Assembly: GCA_965226695.1 (NCBI GenBank)
Contig: OZ245405.1
Span: 3,286,001-3,350,000, forward strand
Direction: 5' to 3'
Length of the DNA: 64,000 nucleotides
Source: CATOSD01 sp965226695
Lineage (GTDB): Bacteria; Chloroflexota; Dehalococcoidia; Lucifugimonadales; CATOSD01
In this document: positions 51,915-61,079 of the stretch, piece by piece
How positions within the stretch are numbered: position 1 is the stretch's first letter
Layout of the letters: each line of letters opens with the position of its first letter
Notes under the pieces: generated by a model
The model's database searches: none
Told to the model about the DNA's origin: nothing
The model's input: the letters and a program-made list of their open reading frames with translations, nothing else
Made by a program: the position numbers and the translations under genes

Positions 51915-52705
51915 CGACAACAACGACACAGATAAGGGCCAGGCGCTCCAACTTCCTGCGGGACGTCGTGAGTGTGTCCGGGCGCGCGCTGCGCGCCGTA
52001 CCGCGGGACATGGAGGCGCTGATTCCGGCAATAGCCATCCCCGTGTTCTTTTTCATCGTCAACGTGGGAGCGCTGCAGGACCAGACCGAACGCTTTCTGG
52101 AAATCGATTACAAGGCGTTCCAGCTGCCGGTGGCAATCATCTTCGCCGTAACCGGCGTATCCAGGGCCATAACGGTGGTAACCGACATCCAGAGCGGCTA
52201 TTTCGACAAGCTGTCGCTCACACCGGTCAACCGGCTGGCCATGCTGCTGGGCTTCACGATAGCCGACTTCGCGCTGGTGGTCATTCTGTCCATACCGGTG
52301 ATCGCGCTCGGCTTCATCGTCGGAGTGCGGTTCGAGACGGGCCTGGCCGGCCTGCTTATGTTCGTGGTCATGGCAGGGTGCTGGGGCCTGGCGTACGCCG
52401 GATTCCCTTACGCGATAGCGCTAAAGACGGGCAACCCCGCTGCCGTGAACACCAGCTTCCTGCTGTTCTTCCCGTTCGTGTTCCTTACCACGGTGTTCCT
52501 GCCGCTGGAGGCGCTCACCGGATGGATGTCGACGGTGGCGGTGTACAACCCGGTCACCTACCTGCTGGCCGGGCTGAGGTCGCTCATCTCGGTCGGGTGG
52601 GACCCGGAGGCGTTGGGCCGGGGCTTCGCGTCGATCGCCGTCGTCGGCGCCGTGAGCTTCACCTTGGCACTGGTTGCGCTGCGCGGCCGCGCGCGCCGGC
52701 GCTAG
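51911..52705 (+). CDS. ABC-2 type exporter permease (DrrB-like)
   Basis: 264 residues; ATG overlaps the upstream stop by 4 bases. Six hydrophobic segments (for example ALIPAIAIPVFFFIVNVGAL, LVVILSIPVIALGFIV, TSFLLFFPFVFLTTVFLPLE) fit the ABC2_membrane family; STVAVYNPVTYLLAGLRSLI is the typical C-terminal motif. Substrate unknown. Confidence 0.88.
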   Translation: MTTTTTQIRARRSNFLRDVVSVSGRALRAVPRDMEALIPAIAIPVFFFIVNVGALQDQTERFLEIDYKAFQLPVAIIFAVTGVSRAITVVTDIQSGYFDKLSLTPVNRLAMLLGFTIADFALVVILSIPVIALGFIVGVRFETGLAGLLMFVVMAGCWGLAYAGFPYAIALKTGNPAAVNTSFLLFFPFVFLTTVFLPLEALTGWMSTVAVYNPVTYLLAGLRSLISVGWDPEALGRGFASIAVVGAVSFTLALVALRGRARRR

Positions 52706-52718
52706 TCGACGCGCCGGT

Positions 52719-52760
52719 GCTTCCCTCTCCCTCGAGGGAGAGGGTTAGGGTGAGGGGGAA
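52719..52760. repeat. Dispersed repeat family A, copy 4
   Basis: CTTCCCTCTCCCTCGAGGGA followed by GAGGGTTAGGGTGAGGGG between convergent genes. The CTCGAG-centred palindrome could terminate both transcripts. Confidence 0.75.
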
Positions 52761-52772
52761 CGCTGGACTCCC

Positions 52773-53990
52773 CTACTCGACGCGCCGGAAGCCGGGGTAC
52801 GCGACCAGCAGCGCCACCGTCCCTATCAGCAGCAGCACTCCGGTCGTGAAGAGCGCATCCGGCGTGCCGATGTTCACGGCCAGGAAACCCAGCGGAATCA
52901 CGCTCAGGGGCTGGATGCCGAACGTCATCATACCCAGGCTCATCACCCTCCCGCGCATCTCGGGCGAGGCGTACACCTGCACGACGGTCATGGCCAAGGA
53001 CATGACCAGTGAGCTTACGAGCCCGGTGAACAACAGCAACGGCACGGCGGCCCAGAACGACGTCATCTGCGAGAAGGCCATCAGCCCCACGGCCCAGCCC
53101 GCGCAGTTCACCAGCAGCAGCAGCCCGCGCTTGCCGACGTTGCCCATCGCGGCGAGGGCGAGCGTTCCGACCAGCGCGCCAATGCCCATTACCATCAGCA
53201 GAAAGCCCAGGTCGTCCGAGTTCACGTCCAGCGCCTCGCGCCCCCAGGCGGGCATCAGCGCGAAGTAGGCGAAGCCGAACAGCGAGCTGATCAGCATCAG
53301 CATGTTCACGCCCAGTATCGGCGGGTTCGAGCGGACGTACCTTATTCCTGCTCCGATGTCGCTATAAAGGCCTCTGCGTGAGCGCGTCGCGGGCGTCTGG
53401 CCCGCGCGAATCATCACCACCGACAGCACGGCAAGAGCGTATGTGCCGGATATGAGGTAGAAGACGCCGTGCGTGCCCATGAAGATGATAAGCACGCCCG
53501 CCAGGGCAGGCCCCACGATACGGGTCATGTTCATGGCGGAGTTGGTCAGCGATATGGCGTTCATCAGCGTGCGCTCAGGCACGATGTCCGACAATATCGC
53601 CTGGCGGCTGGGCATGTTCAGCGCCATGAGCGAGCCATTCACGACGCCGATGACAAGAAGCATTTCGAATGTGATGACGTTGGTCACGTCAAGCGTGGCT
53701 ACAATCGCCGTGACCAGGATGTTGCCGCCCTGGCTGAGGATGACCATACGCCTGCGCGGGATCCGGTCCGCGAGCGCGCCGCCAATGACGGCCACGACGG
53801 TGACAGGCAACGAGAACGACGACATGACCATCGCGAGCGCGAGCGGCGAATCGTCGGCCAGCTCCAGCACCAGCCAGCCGCGCGTGATCATCTGCATGTT
53901 CATGGCCATGTAGGAGGCGAGCGAGCCGACGAACATCCACCGGAAGTCGACGTACTGGAACGACTCGAACACCGGCCAACGGGACAACAC
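52773..53990 (-). CDS. MFS transporter, EntS/MFS_3-like
   Basis: 405 residues with about 12 hydrophobic helices. Start segment FQYVDFRWMFVGSLASYMAM and MQMITRGWLVLELADDSPLA; loop GGALADRIPRRRMV is the MFS motif A equivalent; SRQAILSDIVPERTLMNAIS follows. This pattern matches EntS-like exporters. Substrate unknown. A TATAAT -10 element is at 54147-54152 on this strand. Confidence 0.85.
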   Translation of the reverse strand: MLSRWPVFESFQYVDFRWMFVGSLASYMAMNMQMITRGWLVLELADDSPLALAMVMSSFSLPVTVVAVIGGALADRIPRRRMVILSQGGNILVTAIVATLDVTNVITFEMLLVIGVVNGSLMALNMPSRQAILSDIVPERTLMNAISLTNSAMNMTRIVGPALAGVLIIFMGTHGVFYLISGTYALAVLSVVMIRAGQTPATRSRRGLYSDIGAGIRYVRSNPPILGVNMLMLISSLFGFAYFALMPAWGREALDVNSDDLGFLLMVMGIGALVGTLALAAMGNVGKRGLLLLVNCAGWAVGLMAFSQMTSFWAAVPLLLFTGLVSSLVMSLAMTVVQVYASPEMRGRVMSLGMMTFGIQPLSVIPLGFLAVNIGTPDALFTTGVLLLIGTVALLVAYPGFRRVE

Positions 53991-54222
53991 GCGCCTGGTC
54001 AGCCGTGGCGCCGCAGCGGTTCGCGTGTCCTCCTCGCTCGGCGGCGGTCCCGGCGGCGGCTCGGTGTCTCTGATGGTGCCTCTTCTCCTACCTTGGGGCA
54101 GTGCGGTCGCGCGGCCGCATATCCTGGCTTACGCTAGCGGCCTTCAATTATACAGCCTCGACCGCGCCGACTGCCTATCGCATACCCCGTGTCTCGACAC
54201 TCCCGTCGCGATTCGCAAAAAC
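53991..54222. other. Upstream region of MFS gene
   Basis: No gene recognised. GC-rich near the MFS start; carries a minus-strand TATAAT (54147-54152) without a clear -35. Confidence 0.5.
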
Positions 54223-54252
54223 TTGACAAGAACGCACGTACTGTTCTATTAT
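54223..54252 (+). promoter_or_regulatory. Strong promoter with GTTCTAT direct repeat
   Basis: Consensus TTGACA (54223-54228) and TATTAT (54247-54252), 18-base spacer. GTTCTAT occurs twice (starting 54243 and 54253), overlapping the -10, and GAAC upstream could pair with GTTC. This suggests a repressor site on the promoter of the small gene at 54306. Confidence 0.6.
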
Positions 54253-54305
54253 GTTCTATAGACGGACGGACCGCTGAACAGCACAGCCACGGAAAGGAGC
54301 TCGGC

Positions 54306-54572
54306 ATGATCACCAAAGGTCACGAAACGGCATTCCCGCAACTGCCCCTTCCCGGCTTGGCCGTCGCCGAGCGGCAGCCGGTGGTGCTGCACTGCGGCAG
54401 CGTGGCGCCCGGCCAGGAAGTCCAGTACGTGGGCAAAGTGAGTGGCGGCCCGCGCTTTCTCTCGCGGGGCGTAGTGAAGCAGGCCTACAGGCGCAAGGCC
54501 ATAGTGGACCTGGGCCACTCGGGGACATGGCACATACCGTACTACTTCCTGGAGATGCATACGGCGGCCTAG
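54306..54572 (+). CDS. Conserved-looking small protein, unknown function
   Basis: 88 residues from ATG 54306, with AAGGAG upstream; a frame extension to 54189 runs through the promoter. Starts MITKGHETAFPQLPLPGLAV; GQEVQYVGKVSGGPRFLSRG looks like an SH3-like beta barrel, and KAIVDLGHSGTWHIPYYFLE ends with aromatic residues. No family recognised. The very strong promoter and possible operator suggest regulated, perhaps high expression. Confidence 0.75.
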   Translation: MITKGHETAFPQLPLPGLAVAERQPVVLHCGSVAPGQEVQYVGKVSGGPRFLSRGVVKQAYRRKAIVDLGHSGTWHIPYYFLEMHTAA

Positions 54573-54589
54573 CGCGGGGCAGGCTCTAG

Positions 54590-54664
54590 CGTTCCCCTAT
54601 CAAGGTGGAAGGGACCTGCCTTCACCCCCATCCTAACCTTCCCCCATCGAGGGGGAAGGAACTG
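54590..54664. repeat. Dispersed repeat family A, copy 5
   Basis: CACCCCCATCCTAACC and TTCCCCCATCGAGGGGGAAG, nearly identical to copy 3; preceded by a partial CCCCTATCAAGGTGGAAGGG palindrome. Between convergent genes. Confidence 0.8.
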
Positions 54665-54682
54665 GGAACCGGCGAATCCGCG

Positions 54683-55558
54683 CTACCCGAAGAACCCGTC
54701 CTCGAAGTGCTGCGTGATCACGCCCGCCACCAGCTCCGGACGCTGCAACGGCACGTCGTGGATGCTGTCTTCGAGCCACACGATCTTGCTGGACGGCAGC
54801 AGCGCGGCAGCCCTCTCCACCGACTCCTCCCGCCGAAACCGCCGCGCCGCGGGCGACTGGTCTCCCGCCCGTCGCGCCGGCATTATGAGCACGGGCTGGC
54901 GAACGCGAGCGTACAGCTCGGACGGCCTGTGCACCCACAGCGCCTCGATAATGCGCATGTGGTTTTCGCGGCTCAGCCTCGCGCGTATGGTGCCGTCGTC
55001 CAGAACGCGGAAGTTGGCGAGCAGGGTGCCTTCGAGCCGCTCGTCCATCGCGCCGAGCCAGCGGCGCGTGCGGGCGCGCTCCAGCAGCTGGGCGGTCGTC
55101 ACCCCCTCGAACGACGGCGGCGCCATCTCCTGCTTGGCATTCTCCAGGGTCGCGCCGGGCCTGCCCGAAATCTCTATCATCCCGCCGTCCACCCAGCACA
55201 GCCCTCTGGGCAGCTCCGGGTAACGCACCGCGAACTCGAGCGCAACGCTGCCGCCCCAGGAGTGGCCAACCACCAGAGGCTGCTCCATCCCCATCTCGCG
55301 CACGAACTCGCGCAGGTCCCGGCTGACCGAAGCGAAGTCGTAGCCGTGGTCGGGCTTGTCGCTCAATCCGTGGCCGCGCTGGTCGAGGGCGACGACGGAA
55401 AAGTCTTCTGCCAGGATGGGCGCTACCAAGTCCCAGATGCGGCACGTCGACGCCAGGCCGTGAAGCAGCACCAGCGGCTGGCCGCTGCCGCCCCAGTCGC
55501 GGTAGTGCAGGCGCAACCCGTTGGCCGAGGCGTACTTGTCCTTCGTGCCGGGCGCCAT
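54683..55558 (-). CDS. Alpha/beta hydrolase
   Basis: 291 residues. LLHGLASTCRIWD oxyanion region, DQRGHGLSDKP, nucleophile elbow VVGHSWGGSVALEF and C-terminal His in DSIHDVPLQRPEL. Typical of esterase/epoxide-hydrolase-like members; substrate unknown. Lies 5 bases downstream of the PAC2 gene, likely one transcript. Confidence 0.87.
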   Translation of the reverse strand: MAPGTKDKYASANGLRLHYRDWGGSGQPLVLLHGLASTCRIWDLVAPILAEDFSVVALDQRGHGLSDKPDHGYDFASVSRDLREFVREMGMEQPLVVGHSWGGSVALEFAVRYPELPRGLCWVDGGMIEISGRPGATLENAKQEMAPPSFEGVTTAQLLERARTRRWLGAMDERLEGTLLANFRVLDDGTIRARLSRENHMRIIEALWVHRPSELYARVRQPVLIMPARRAGDQSPAARRFRREESVERAAALLPSSKIVWLEDSIHDVPLQRPELVAGVITQHFEDGFFG

Positions 55559-55563
55559 CGCTG

Positions 55564-56454
55564 CTAGCCGGCCTCGCCGCCGTCGCGAGCGTCCCGCTGG
55601 CTCTTGAGAAACTGCTCCAGGTCCTCCACCAGCGCGTCGGGGTTGGGCAGCTCCTCCGGCTCGGCGTGCGCGGCATCGTATCGCCGCTCCAGCCGGCGCA
55701 CGTAGGCGGCGAGGTCGTTGTCCTTCTCAACCACCCGCGAAAGCTCGGACCCGAACGTCTCGCCGGCCTTGCGAATCTCCTCGAGGTCGGCGTCGAAGCT
55801 CACGAGACTGTGCAGCTTGGCCAGCAGCGAGTGGCTTAGTATGGGGTTGGGCGACCTGTTGGCGTAGTGCGGCACGTGGCCCCAGATACTCGCGTGGGGC
55901 AACTCGCTCGCGTCGCAGCCGGCCAGAAACGCCGTGTGTATGCCGGTAGGCCCCTGGTAGGAGGAGTTTCTAATGCCCATCCACTCGGCCTTCTGGGTGA
56001 GGCTCGGCAGGCTCGCCCTGCCCGTCACGCGCGGCGGCCTCGTGTGCGGTACGGCGTCGAGAAGTGCGCCCAGCGTTACCACCAGCTCCACGCCGTGCCG
56101 CTTGGCGACACCGGTGAGAATGCCTGAAAAGTGGCGCCAGCGCAGGTTAGGCTCGGTGCCGACGTAGAGCAGAAGGCCGCCGGACTCGCCCCCGGTGTCC
56201 GCGTGGTAGAAGTCGTTGCGGGGCCAGCGGATGGTGCGCTCGCCGCGGCTGTTGACGCGCGTCCTGGGCCTCGTCAGCGTGAAGTCGTAGAACTCTTCGG
56301 GGTCGATTTCGGCGAACTTCGTCGCGCCAAGCTTTCGCACCAGGTAGCGAAGCCCGCGCGTTGCCGCCTCGGCAGCGTCCGGCCACCCCGCAAACGCCGC
56401 CACCATCACGCGCAGCGGCCCCGGGGGCGATTCGTGCTCTATCAAGCCGTCCAA
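55564..56454 (-). CDS. PAC2-family protein
   Basis: 296 residues. PAC2 signature: VMVAAFAGWPDAAEAATRGL, FYDFTLTRPRTRV, LLLYVGTEPNLRWRHFSGIL and VTLGALLDAVPHTRPPRVTG. Homologous to archaeal/actinobacterial PAC2 and eukaryotic proteasome assembly chaperone 2; bacterial role unresolved. Divergent from the enolase-superfamily gene. Confidence 0.85.
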   Translation of the reverse strand: MDGLIEHESPPGPLRVMVAAFAGWPDAAEAATRGLRYLVRKLGATKFAEIDPEEFYDFTLTRPRTRVNSRGERTIRWPRNDFYHADTGGESGGLLLYVGTEPNLRWRHFSGILTGVAKRHGVELVVTLGALLDAVPHTRPPRVTGRASLPSLTQKAEWMGIRNSSYQGPTGIHTAFLAGCDASELPHASIWGHVPHYANRSPNPILSHSLLAKLHSLVSFDADLEEIRKAGETFGSELSRVVEKDNDLAAYVRRLERRYDAAHAEPEELPNPDALVEDLEQFLKSQRDARDGGEAG

Positions 56455-56597
56455 GCGGTCCCTCCATCAACTCTTATGTGGCCATTGGAGTGTATCACCC
56501 GCCGGAACGCCATGCCAACCGGCGCGTAGGCCGTGCTATACTCACCCCTGGACCGCGCATCGTTCGCGCGGCGCAATCGACCACGAGCAGGGCGACG

Positions 56598-57755
56598 ATG
56601 GCGGGTCAGCAGATGTTCGAAGGGCTTACATTCGCCGCGGTCAGGGCGACGCGGCACTCGGAGTGGACCTTCGCGGAGCTCCGCGACGCCGACGGCGCAA
56701 CGGCGGTCGTCGAGCTGACCTGCGGCGCCGAGACGTCGCGGGCTGCCTCGTTGCTCGCCGAGCTTGTGTCCGCGCTCGCCGGCCGCGACGGGTTCGACGA
56801 GATGACGCCGGACGCCGCGCTCGGTCTGGACAGCGGCCGGATGGCGGCAGACCGCGCGCTCGCGGCCGCCGTCAGCGCCCTGCGGTCGGCCATCGTCCTC
56901 AGCCGCGCCGCCAGGAACGGCGCGAGCCTGTGCCGCGAGCTCGGAGGCGGCGAGGACGCGGTCAGCGTTCCGCTGTACGCCAACATCAACCGCGCGCTGC
57001 TGGGCTCGGCGCGCGCACCCTCCGACTTCGCCGCGGCCGCCGAGCGGGCCGTTCGCGACGGCTTTGGCGTCGTGAAGTGCGCCCCGTTCGACGAGGTGTC
57101 CCCTCCGTCGTCGCCCGAGCGCATCCTGGAGTTGGCGCGGCCCGCCCTGGAGCGCGTCGCCGCCGTGCGGGCTGCCGTCGGCCCGGGCGTGACGGTGCTG
57201 GTGGACTGCCACAGCCGCTTCGAAGAGCGCACCGCGCCAATCGTCGCCGAGCGGCTGGCCTCCCTGGACGTCGGGTGGTTCGAGGAGCCTGTCGAGCCGA
57301 GAAGGGACGCCGCGGCGCTGGCGAGGATAGCCCGCGCGGTGTCCATGCCCGTCGCCGGTGGGGAGAGCGGTTACGGCGAGCGCTTCTTCCTGGACCTGGT
57401 GGCTATCGGGGCGGTGGAGGTGGCGATGCCGGACGTGAAGTACTGTGGGGGAGTCGCGGCGGCATACGCGGCGGGCCAGGGCGTGGTCGACGCCGGTGGG
57501 CGCGTGTCGCTGCACAGCCCGTCGGGACCGGTGGCGCAGGTCGCCGGCGCGCACGTCACGGCGGCCATTGCCGGCGACGGCGTAGTCGCGACGCCGATGG
57601 AGTACGCCGCGCACGAGGTCGATTGGCGATCGGAGCTGATGAGCCCGCCGGAGCGCATCGAGCGCGGGCGGCTCGTCCTGCCCGTGGGGCCGGGCCTGGG
57701 AGCGACGCTAAACTGGGACGAGATCCGGCGCCGCGGCCGCACGTGGTCGCCCTGA
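56598..57755 (+). CDS. Enolase-superfamily (MR/MLE) enzyme
   Basis: 385 residues from ATG 56598; a longer frame to 56361 is antisense to PAC2. Barrel-domain metal ligands are in place: Asp in VLVDCHSRF, Glu in WFEEPVEPRRD, Glu in AGGESGYGERFF. VKCAPFDEV has a Lys after beta-strand 2 in place of KxK. The mandelate racemase/muconate lactonizing group acts on carboxylate substrates. Such genes are expanded in SAR202 genomes (established knowledge). Confidence 0.82.
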   Translation: MAGQQMFEGLTFAAVRATRHSEWTFAELRDADGATAVVELTCGAETSRAASLLAELVSALAGRDGFDEMTPDAALGLDSGRMAADRALAAAVSALRSAIVLSRAARNGASLCRELGGGEDAVSVPLYANINRALLGSARAPSDFAAAAERAVRDGFGVVKCAPFDEVSPPSSPERILELARPALERVAAVRAAVGPGVTVLVDCHSRFEERTAPIVAERLASLDVGWFEEPVEPRRDAAALARIARAVSMPVAGGESGYGERFFLDLVAIGAVEVAMPDVKYCGGVAAAYAAGQGVVDAGGRVSLHSPSGPVAQVAGAHVTAAIAGDGVVATPMEYAAHEVDWRSELMSPPERIERGRLVLPVGPGLGATLNWDEIRRRGRTWSP

Positions 57756-57806
57756 AGGCGCTGCCGTGAGCGGTTCAGCCAACAGTTCACCCGCGAGGAG
57801 GAAAAT

Positions 57807-58391
57807 ATGAAACTCAGAATCGACAGCACTCAGCGGCTGGGCGTCATCGAAGACCTCACGTACGCGACGGCTATCACGGACGCGGAGTTGCGCGAGCTCG
57901 TCTATGACGCCTGGGCGATGTCTCTCTCGTCGAGCGGCTTCGACAGGATAAACGACATTCCGTGCTCCGGCGGCCCGGGAGGGCCGGAGCTGAAGGGACG
58001 CGGCCAGGCGGCCCATCTCAATGGGGTGGCCCGCATTGGAGTGTCGATAGCTCAGGGGCTCACAGACGAGGTGGGCCATTTTCGGGTAGATCTGGACGAG
58101 GTGATAGCCGGGGGCCTGTGCCACGACCTGGGCAAAACATGGGAGTACGACCCCGACAACATCGCCAGGTGGAGCGACCACCGCATCACGGGCGCGCCGT
58201 CGATGCGCCACCCGGTGTTCGGGGTGTTCGTCGCCCTCACCGCCGGCCTGCCCGAGCAGATAGCGCACATCGCCGGCGCCCACTCGGCAGAGGGACTGAA
58301 CGTCACGCGGAGCCTCGCCGGCGAGATAATCGCCATCGCCGACGAGACGTTCTGGAAGGTGCTCGCGAGCGGCGGGCTGCTGGAAGGGTAG
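57807..58391 (+). CDS. HD-domain phosphohydrolase
   Basis: 194 residues; ATG preceded by GAGGAGG. HD motif in IAGGLCHDLGKTWEYDP with upstream His (AHLNGVARIG) and downstream His residues (WSDHRI, IAGAHSAEG). Metal-dependent phosphohydrolases of this class act on nucleotides or cyclic nucleotides; here the substrate is unknown. Follows the enolase-superfamily gene by 51 bases on the same strand. Confidence 0.8.
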   Translation: MKLRIDSTQRLGVIEDLTYATAITDAELRELVYDAWAMSLSSSGFDRINDIPCSGGPGGPELKGRGQAAHLNGVARIGVSIAQGLTDEVGHFRVDLDEVIAGGLCHDLGKTWEYDPDNIARWSDHRITGAPSMRHPVFGVFVALTAGLPEQIAHIAGAHSAEGLNVTRSLAGEIIAIADETFWKVLASGGLLEG

Positions 58392-58514
58392 GCGGGGGGC
58401 CAAGGGCGGAGGTGCCGCGAGCGCTGGTCGATACGAAACCGCTGGAGTTGACCACGGGTAGGGAAGCGGAGTGCGGGCGCGTCGGATTGCGAGTCTCGCC
58501 AACCCTCGCCTGGA

Positions 58515-58913
58515 TCAATCAGTGCGTCGCCCCACTATCGCTTGCCTGAGATTGTCGACGAAAGTATCTACCTGCTCAGGCTTCCGAAAGGAGCCTCTCA
58601 GGCCTCGTGCGCCCATTCTCTCTTCCGCGGTGCTTCCGACCCATCCAGTTACGTCCTCTTCGTTCGTTCCCTCCGGCAGCCACTCTCGCAACGCTTCCGG
58701 GCTAACTCCCAGGAATTCCTCGAGGCGGGTCGCGTGCAGAGTGAAGCTCAATCCGACACCTTTCTCGTCAGGTGTCGCGTCGACAATCAGCGCCGTTCGC
58801 CTACTGCCATCCTCTCGTCGAAGTCGGTACCATACCACATCCGTGTAAGCCCGGGCCGACAGTATACCGCCGACTCCGCTCCTGATTCGCGCATACAACT
58901 CGCCTATAGCCAT
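58515..58913 (-). CDS. Hypothetical protein of 132 residues
   Basis: Reads as a plausible protein (ALIVDATPDEKGVGLSFTLH, LEEFLGVSPEALREWLPEG), with coherent hydrophobic pattern. No family recognised. Lies downstream of a degraded endonuclease gene and could be its detached 3' part or a separate gene. GGAG precedes the ATG at very short spacing. Lower confidence. Confidence 0.5.
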   Translation of the reverse strand: MAIGELYARIRSGVGGILSARAYTDVVWYRLRREDGSRRTALIVDATPDEKGVGLSFTLHATRLEEFLGVSPEALREWLPEGTNEEDVTGWVGSTAEERMGARGLRGSFRKPEQVDTFVDNLRQAIVGRRTD

Positions 58914-59025
58914 GACTCCGTCTGGCCATCCGCTGGCGGCCGTCGAGGGTCATTTCGTCCTGCATGATGCCTTCTGGATACTGAACCTTGTTGTAGACGG
59001 TCAGGCAGGCCATCAGGTACACTTG

Positions 59026-59630
59026 TCATGGCCAACATGCGACTTGCCCATCAACGAGGTCCTCATAGTGCTGGACAGTAGCAACGTTCATGTAGGCACG
59101 CCAGAAGTCGGAAAGGTAGCGTTGACTATCCTCTCGTGTACGCTGGCGTCCATTGACTCGGCGACGATCAAGGAGCGGTGCATCCGGCATTAAGGTTGTC
59201 CTGGCAACTCCTTTCTGCGATTCGACTGCGCTCCCGAAACTCCGACGCCGAAAGAGCCTGCCTTGAGGTACTCCGTGGCCAGTTCCAACTATCCGAGGCT
59301 TGCAATGACAGGTCCTTAACCCAGGCTGCGTATTCCGAGCGCCTGGGAGGACCACATCCCGTGGAGTCCGGCCAAAAGGTAGCTGACAGTTCAACCACCA
59401 CTGGGTTCCCTTCACTATCCAGACCGACCGAGCAGGTCGAGCTACGCCCCCATAGTCGGATGGGGACCTGTCTTCCAATCACCAGCAGATCTAAGGGTCC
59501 AGCACAGATGGATGTCGGCCTCCAACCACCGATTCCAGCTGCTGAGTCCTCGGAGCTGATCTGGCTGCTCTGCCCATCTGCGCGCAGGTTCTTTGTCAGA
59601 GACAATTTCCCAGAGACGTACCAGCTGCAT
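59026..59630 (-). pseudogene. NucS/DUF91-type PD-(D/E)XK endonuclease remnant, several frameshifts
   Basis: Fragments of one family appear in three minus-strand frames: MQLVRLWEIVSDKEP and NRWLEADIHLC; then DLLVIGRQVPIRLWG and DSEGNPVVVEL; then GRTPRDVV and EYAAWVKDLS; then SLIVAESMDASVHERIV; then RYLSDFWRAYMNVATVQHYE. The intact family normally reads DLLVIGRQVPT.FGGRIDLLCLD..G.LVVVELKRDRTPREV. Key nuclease residues near VVVEL are lost. Composition here is lower in GC than nearby genes. A decayed accessory nuclease. Confidence 0.6.
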
Positions 59631-59670
59631 CCTAACTCGCCTGCGCACTTGCTCGGTCAGAGACCAGCCC

Positions 59671-61031
59671 CTACCGCCCGCCCAGCATGTTGTACGCCAG
59701 CGCGATCATGATCTTGGTGCCGCTGACGAGGCTCTTTACGCCCACCGACTCGTCGGTGCCGTGCGCCATGCTCAGCATCGGGTCGTCGTCGGGGTGCGAG
59801 CCGGAAAAGCCGTAGGTGGTGACGCCCAGCGGCCGCGTGAAGCGCGAGTCGGTGAAGCCGTTGCTGATGGCGGGCACCCACTGGATGTCGGAGCGGTCCA
59901 GCGCCAGCGCCGTCGCATCCCGGATGCCGTCGGCCAGCTCGGACTCGAACGGCGACGAGTTGGGCACCGCCATGTAATCGACCTCGTAGGACACGCCAGG
60001 AATGCCGCTCAGGATGGTGTCCAGCTCCTGGCGCAGGTAGGCGTCGTCCTGGTGCGGCAGCGTCCTCACGTCGCAGGTCAGCCTGATCGACTCGGGCACG
60101 CTGTTGGACTTGATGCCGCCCCTTATCATGGTGGGCGTAAGCGTCATGCGGGACAGCGCGCGCAGCATGGACGCGAACCGCGGGTTGTCGTCCTGCACGT
60201 CCGCGATTATGTCGTCCACGTTCTGGGGCGAGGGCTTGTGCTCTATCGCGAACGTGGAGAGGTGGTCGAACAGCACCGTGGAGGTGTCGCGCTGCGGTTC
60301 GTACGACTCGATGCGGGAGAGCACCTGGCCCAGCCGGTACAGTGCGTTAGTTCCCTGCCACGGCACGGATGCGTGTGAGCTTACGCCTTTGACGTCGATC
60401 TCCACCTGCAGGCGGCCCTTCTCGCCCACGCCGAGCACGTAGGTCAGGTTTCCCGCCGCCTCTATGGGCGTTCCGCCGCCTTCGTTCACCGCGTAGGGAG
60501 CGTATATCTTCTCGGGGTGGTGCTCGGCGAGCCAGCCGAAGCCGTAGCGTCCGCCATGCTCCTCGTCCGCGCCGGACACCAGTATCAGGCTGTCCTCGAA
60601 CTGAACGCCGTTGCGCTTTAGCAGCCGCATCGCCATAAAGCTGAGCGGTGAGTAGGCCCTTGCAGTCCGACGCGCCGCGTCCGTACACGCGCCCATCCGC
60701 AAGGGTGGCGCTGAATGGCTCGAACCGCCACTTGTCCGCCTCTTCCACCGGCACGACGTCGGTGTGCGACATGAACGAGAGGCCGGCGTTGCCGGAGCTG
60801 CCCCTCGATTCTGGCGATGATGTTGCCCCGGTTGGGCGCGGACTCCAGTATCTCGGACGGGATGCCGTCTTCGGCAAGCCAATCGCGCGCGTACTCGCAA
60901 ACGGGCGTCTCGTCCCCGGTGGGCATGAAGCCGGTGTTGACGGACGGTATGCGCACCAGCGCCTGTTCCAGCGCGACGATGTTGTCGGTCTCAGCGTCCA
61001 CCTGTGCGAGCAGTTCTTCCAGGCTGGGCAT
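59671..61031 (-). pseudogene. M20-family peptidase with two single-base frameshifts
   Basis: Start ATG 61031 (MPSLEELLAQVDAETDNIVA). Frame 1 runs to GNIIARIEG; frame 2 continues GNAGLSFMSHTDVVPVEEAD and GRGASDCKGLLTA; frame 3 continues FMAMRLLKRNG, SGADEEHGG and SMAHGTDESVGVKSL to the end. Each junction (near 60800 and 60636) is one extra base; removing both gives a 452-residue M20 protein with all catalytic residues. Either homopolymer sequencing errors or inactivation. Reaction would be amide hydrolysis with a two-metal site. Confidence 0.78.
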
Positions 61032-61079
61032 GGGAAAATCCTCCTGTGTGGCATCGGCCGCGCGGGCGGGGCCTCGGGG

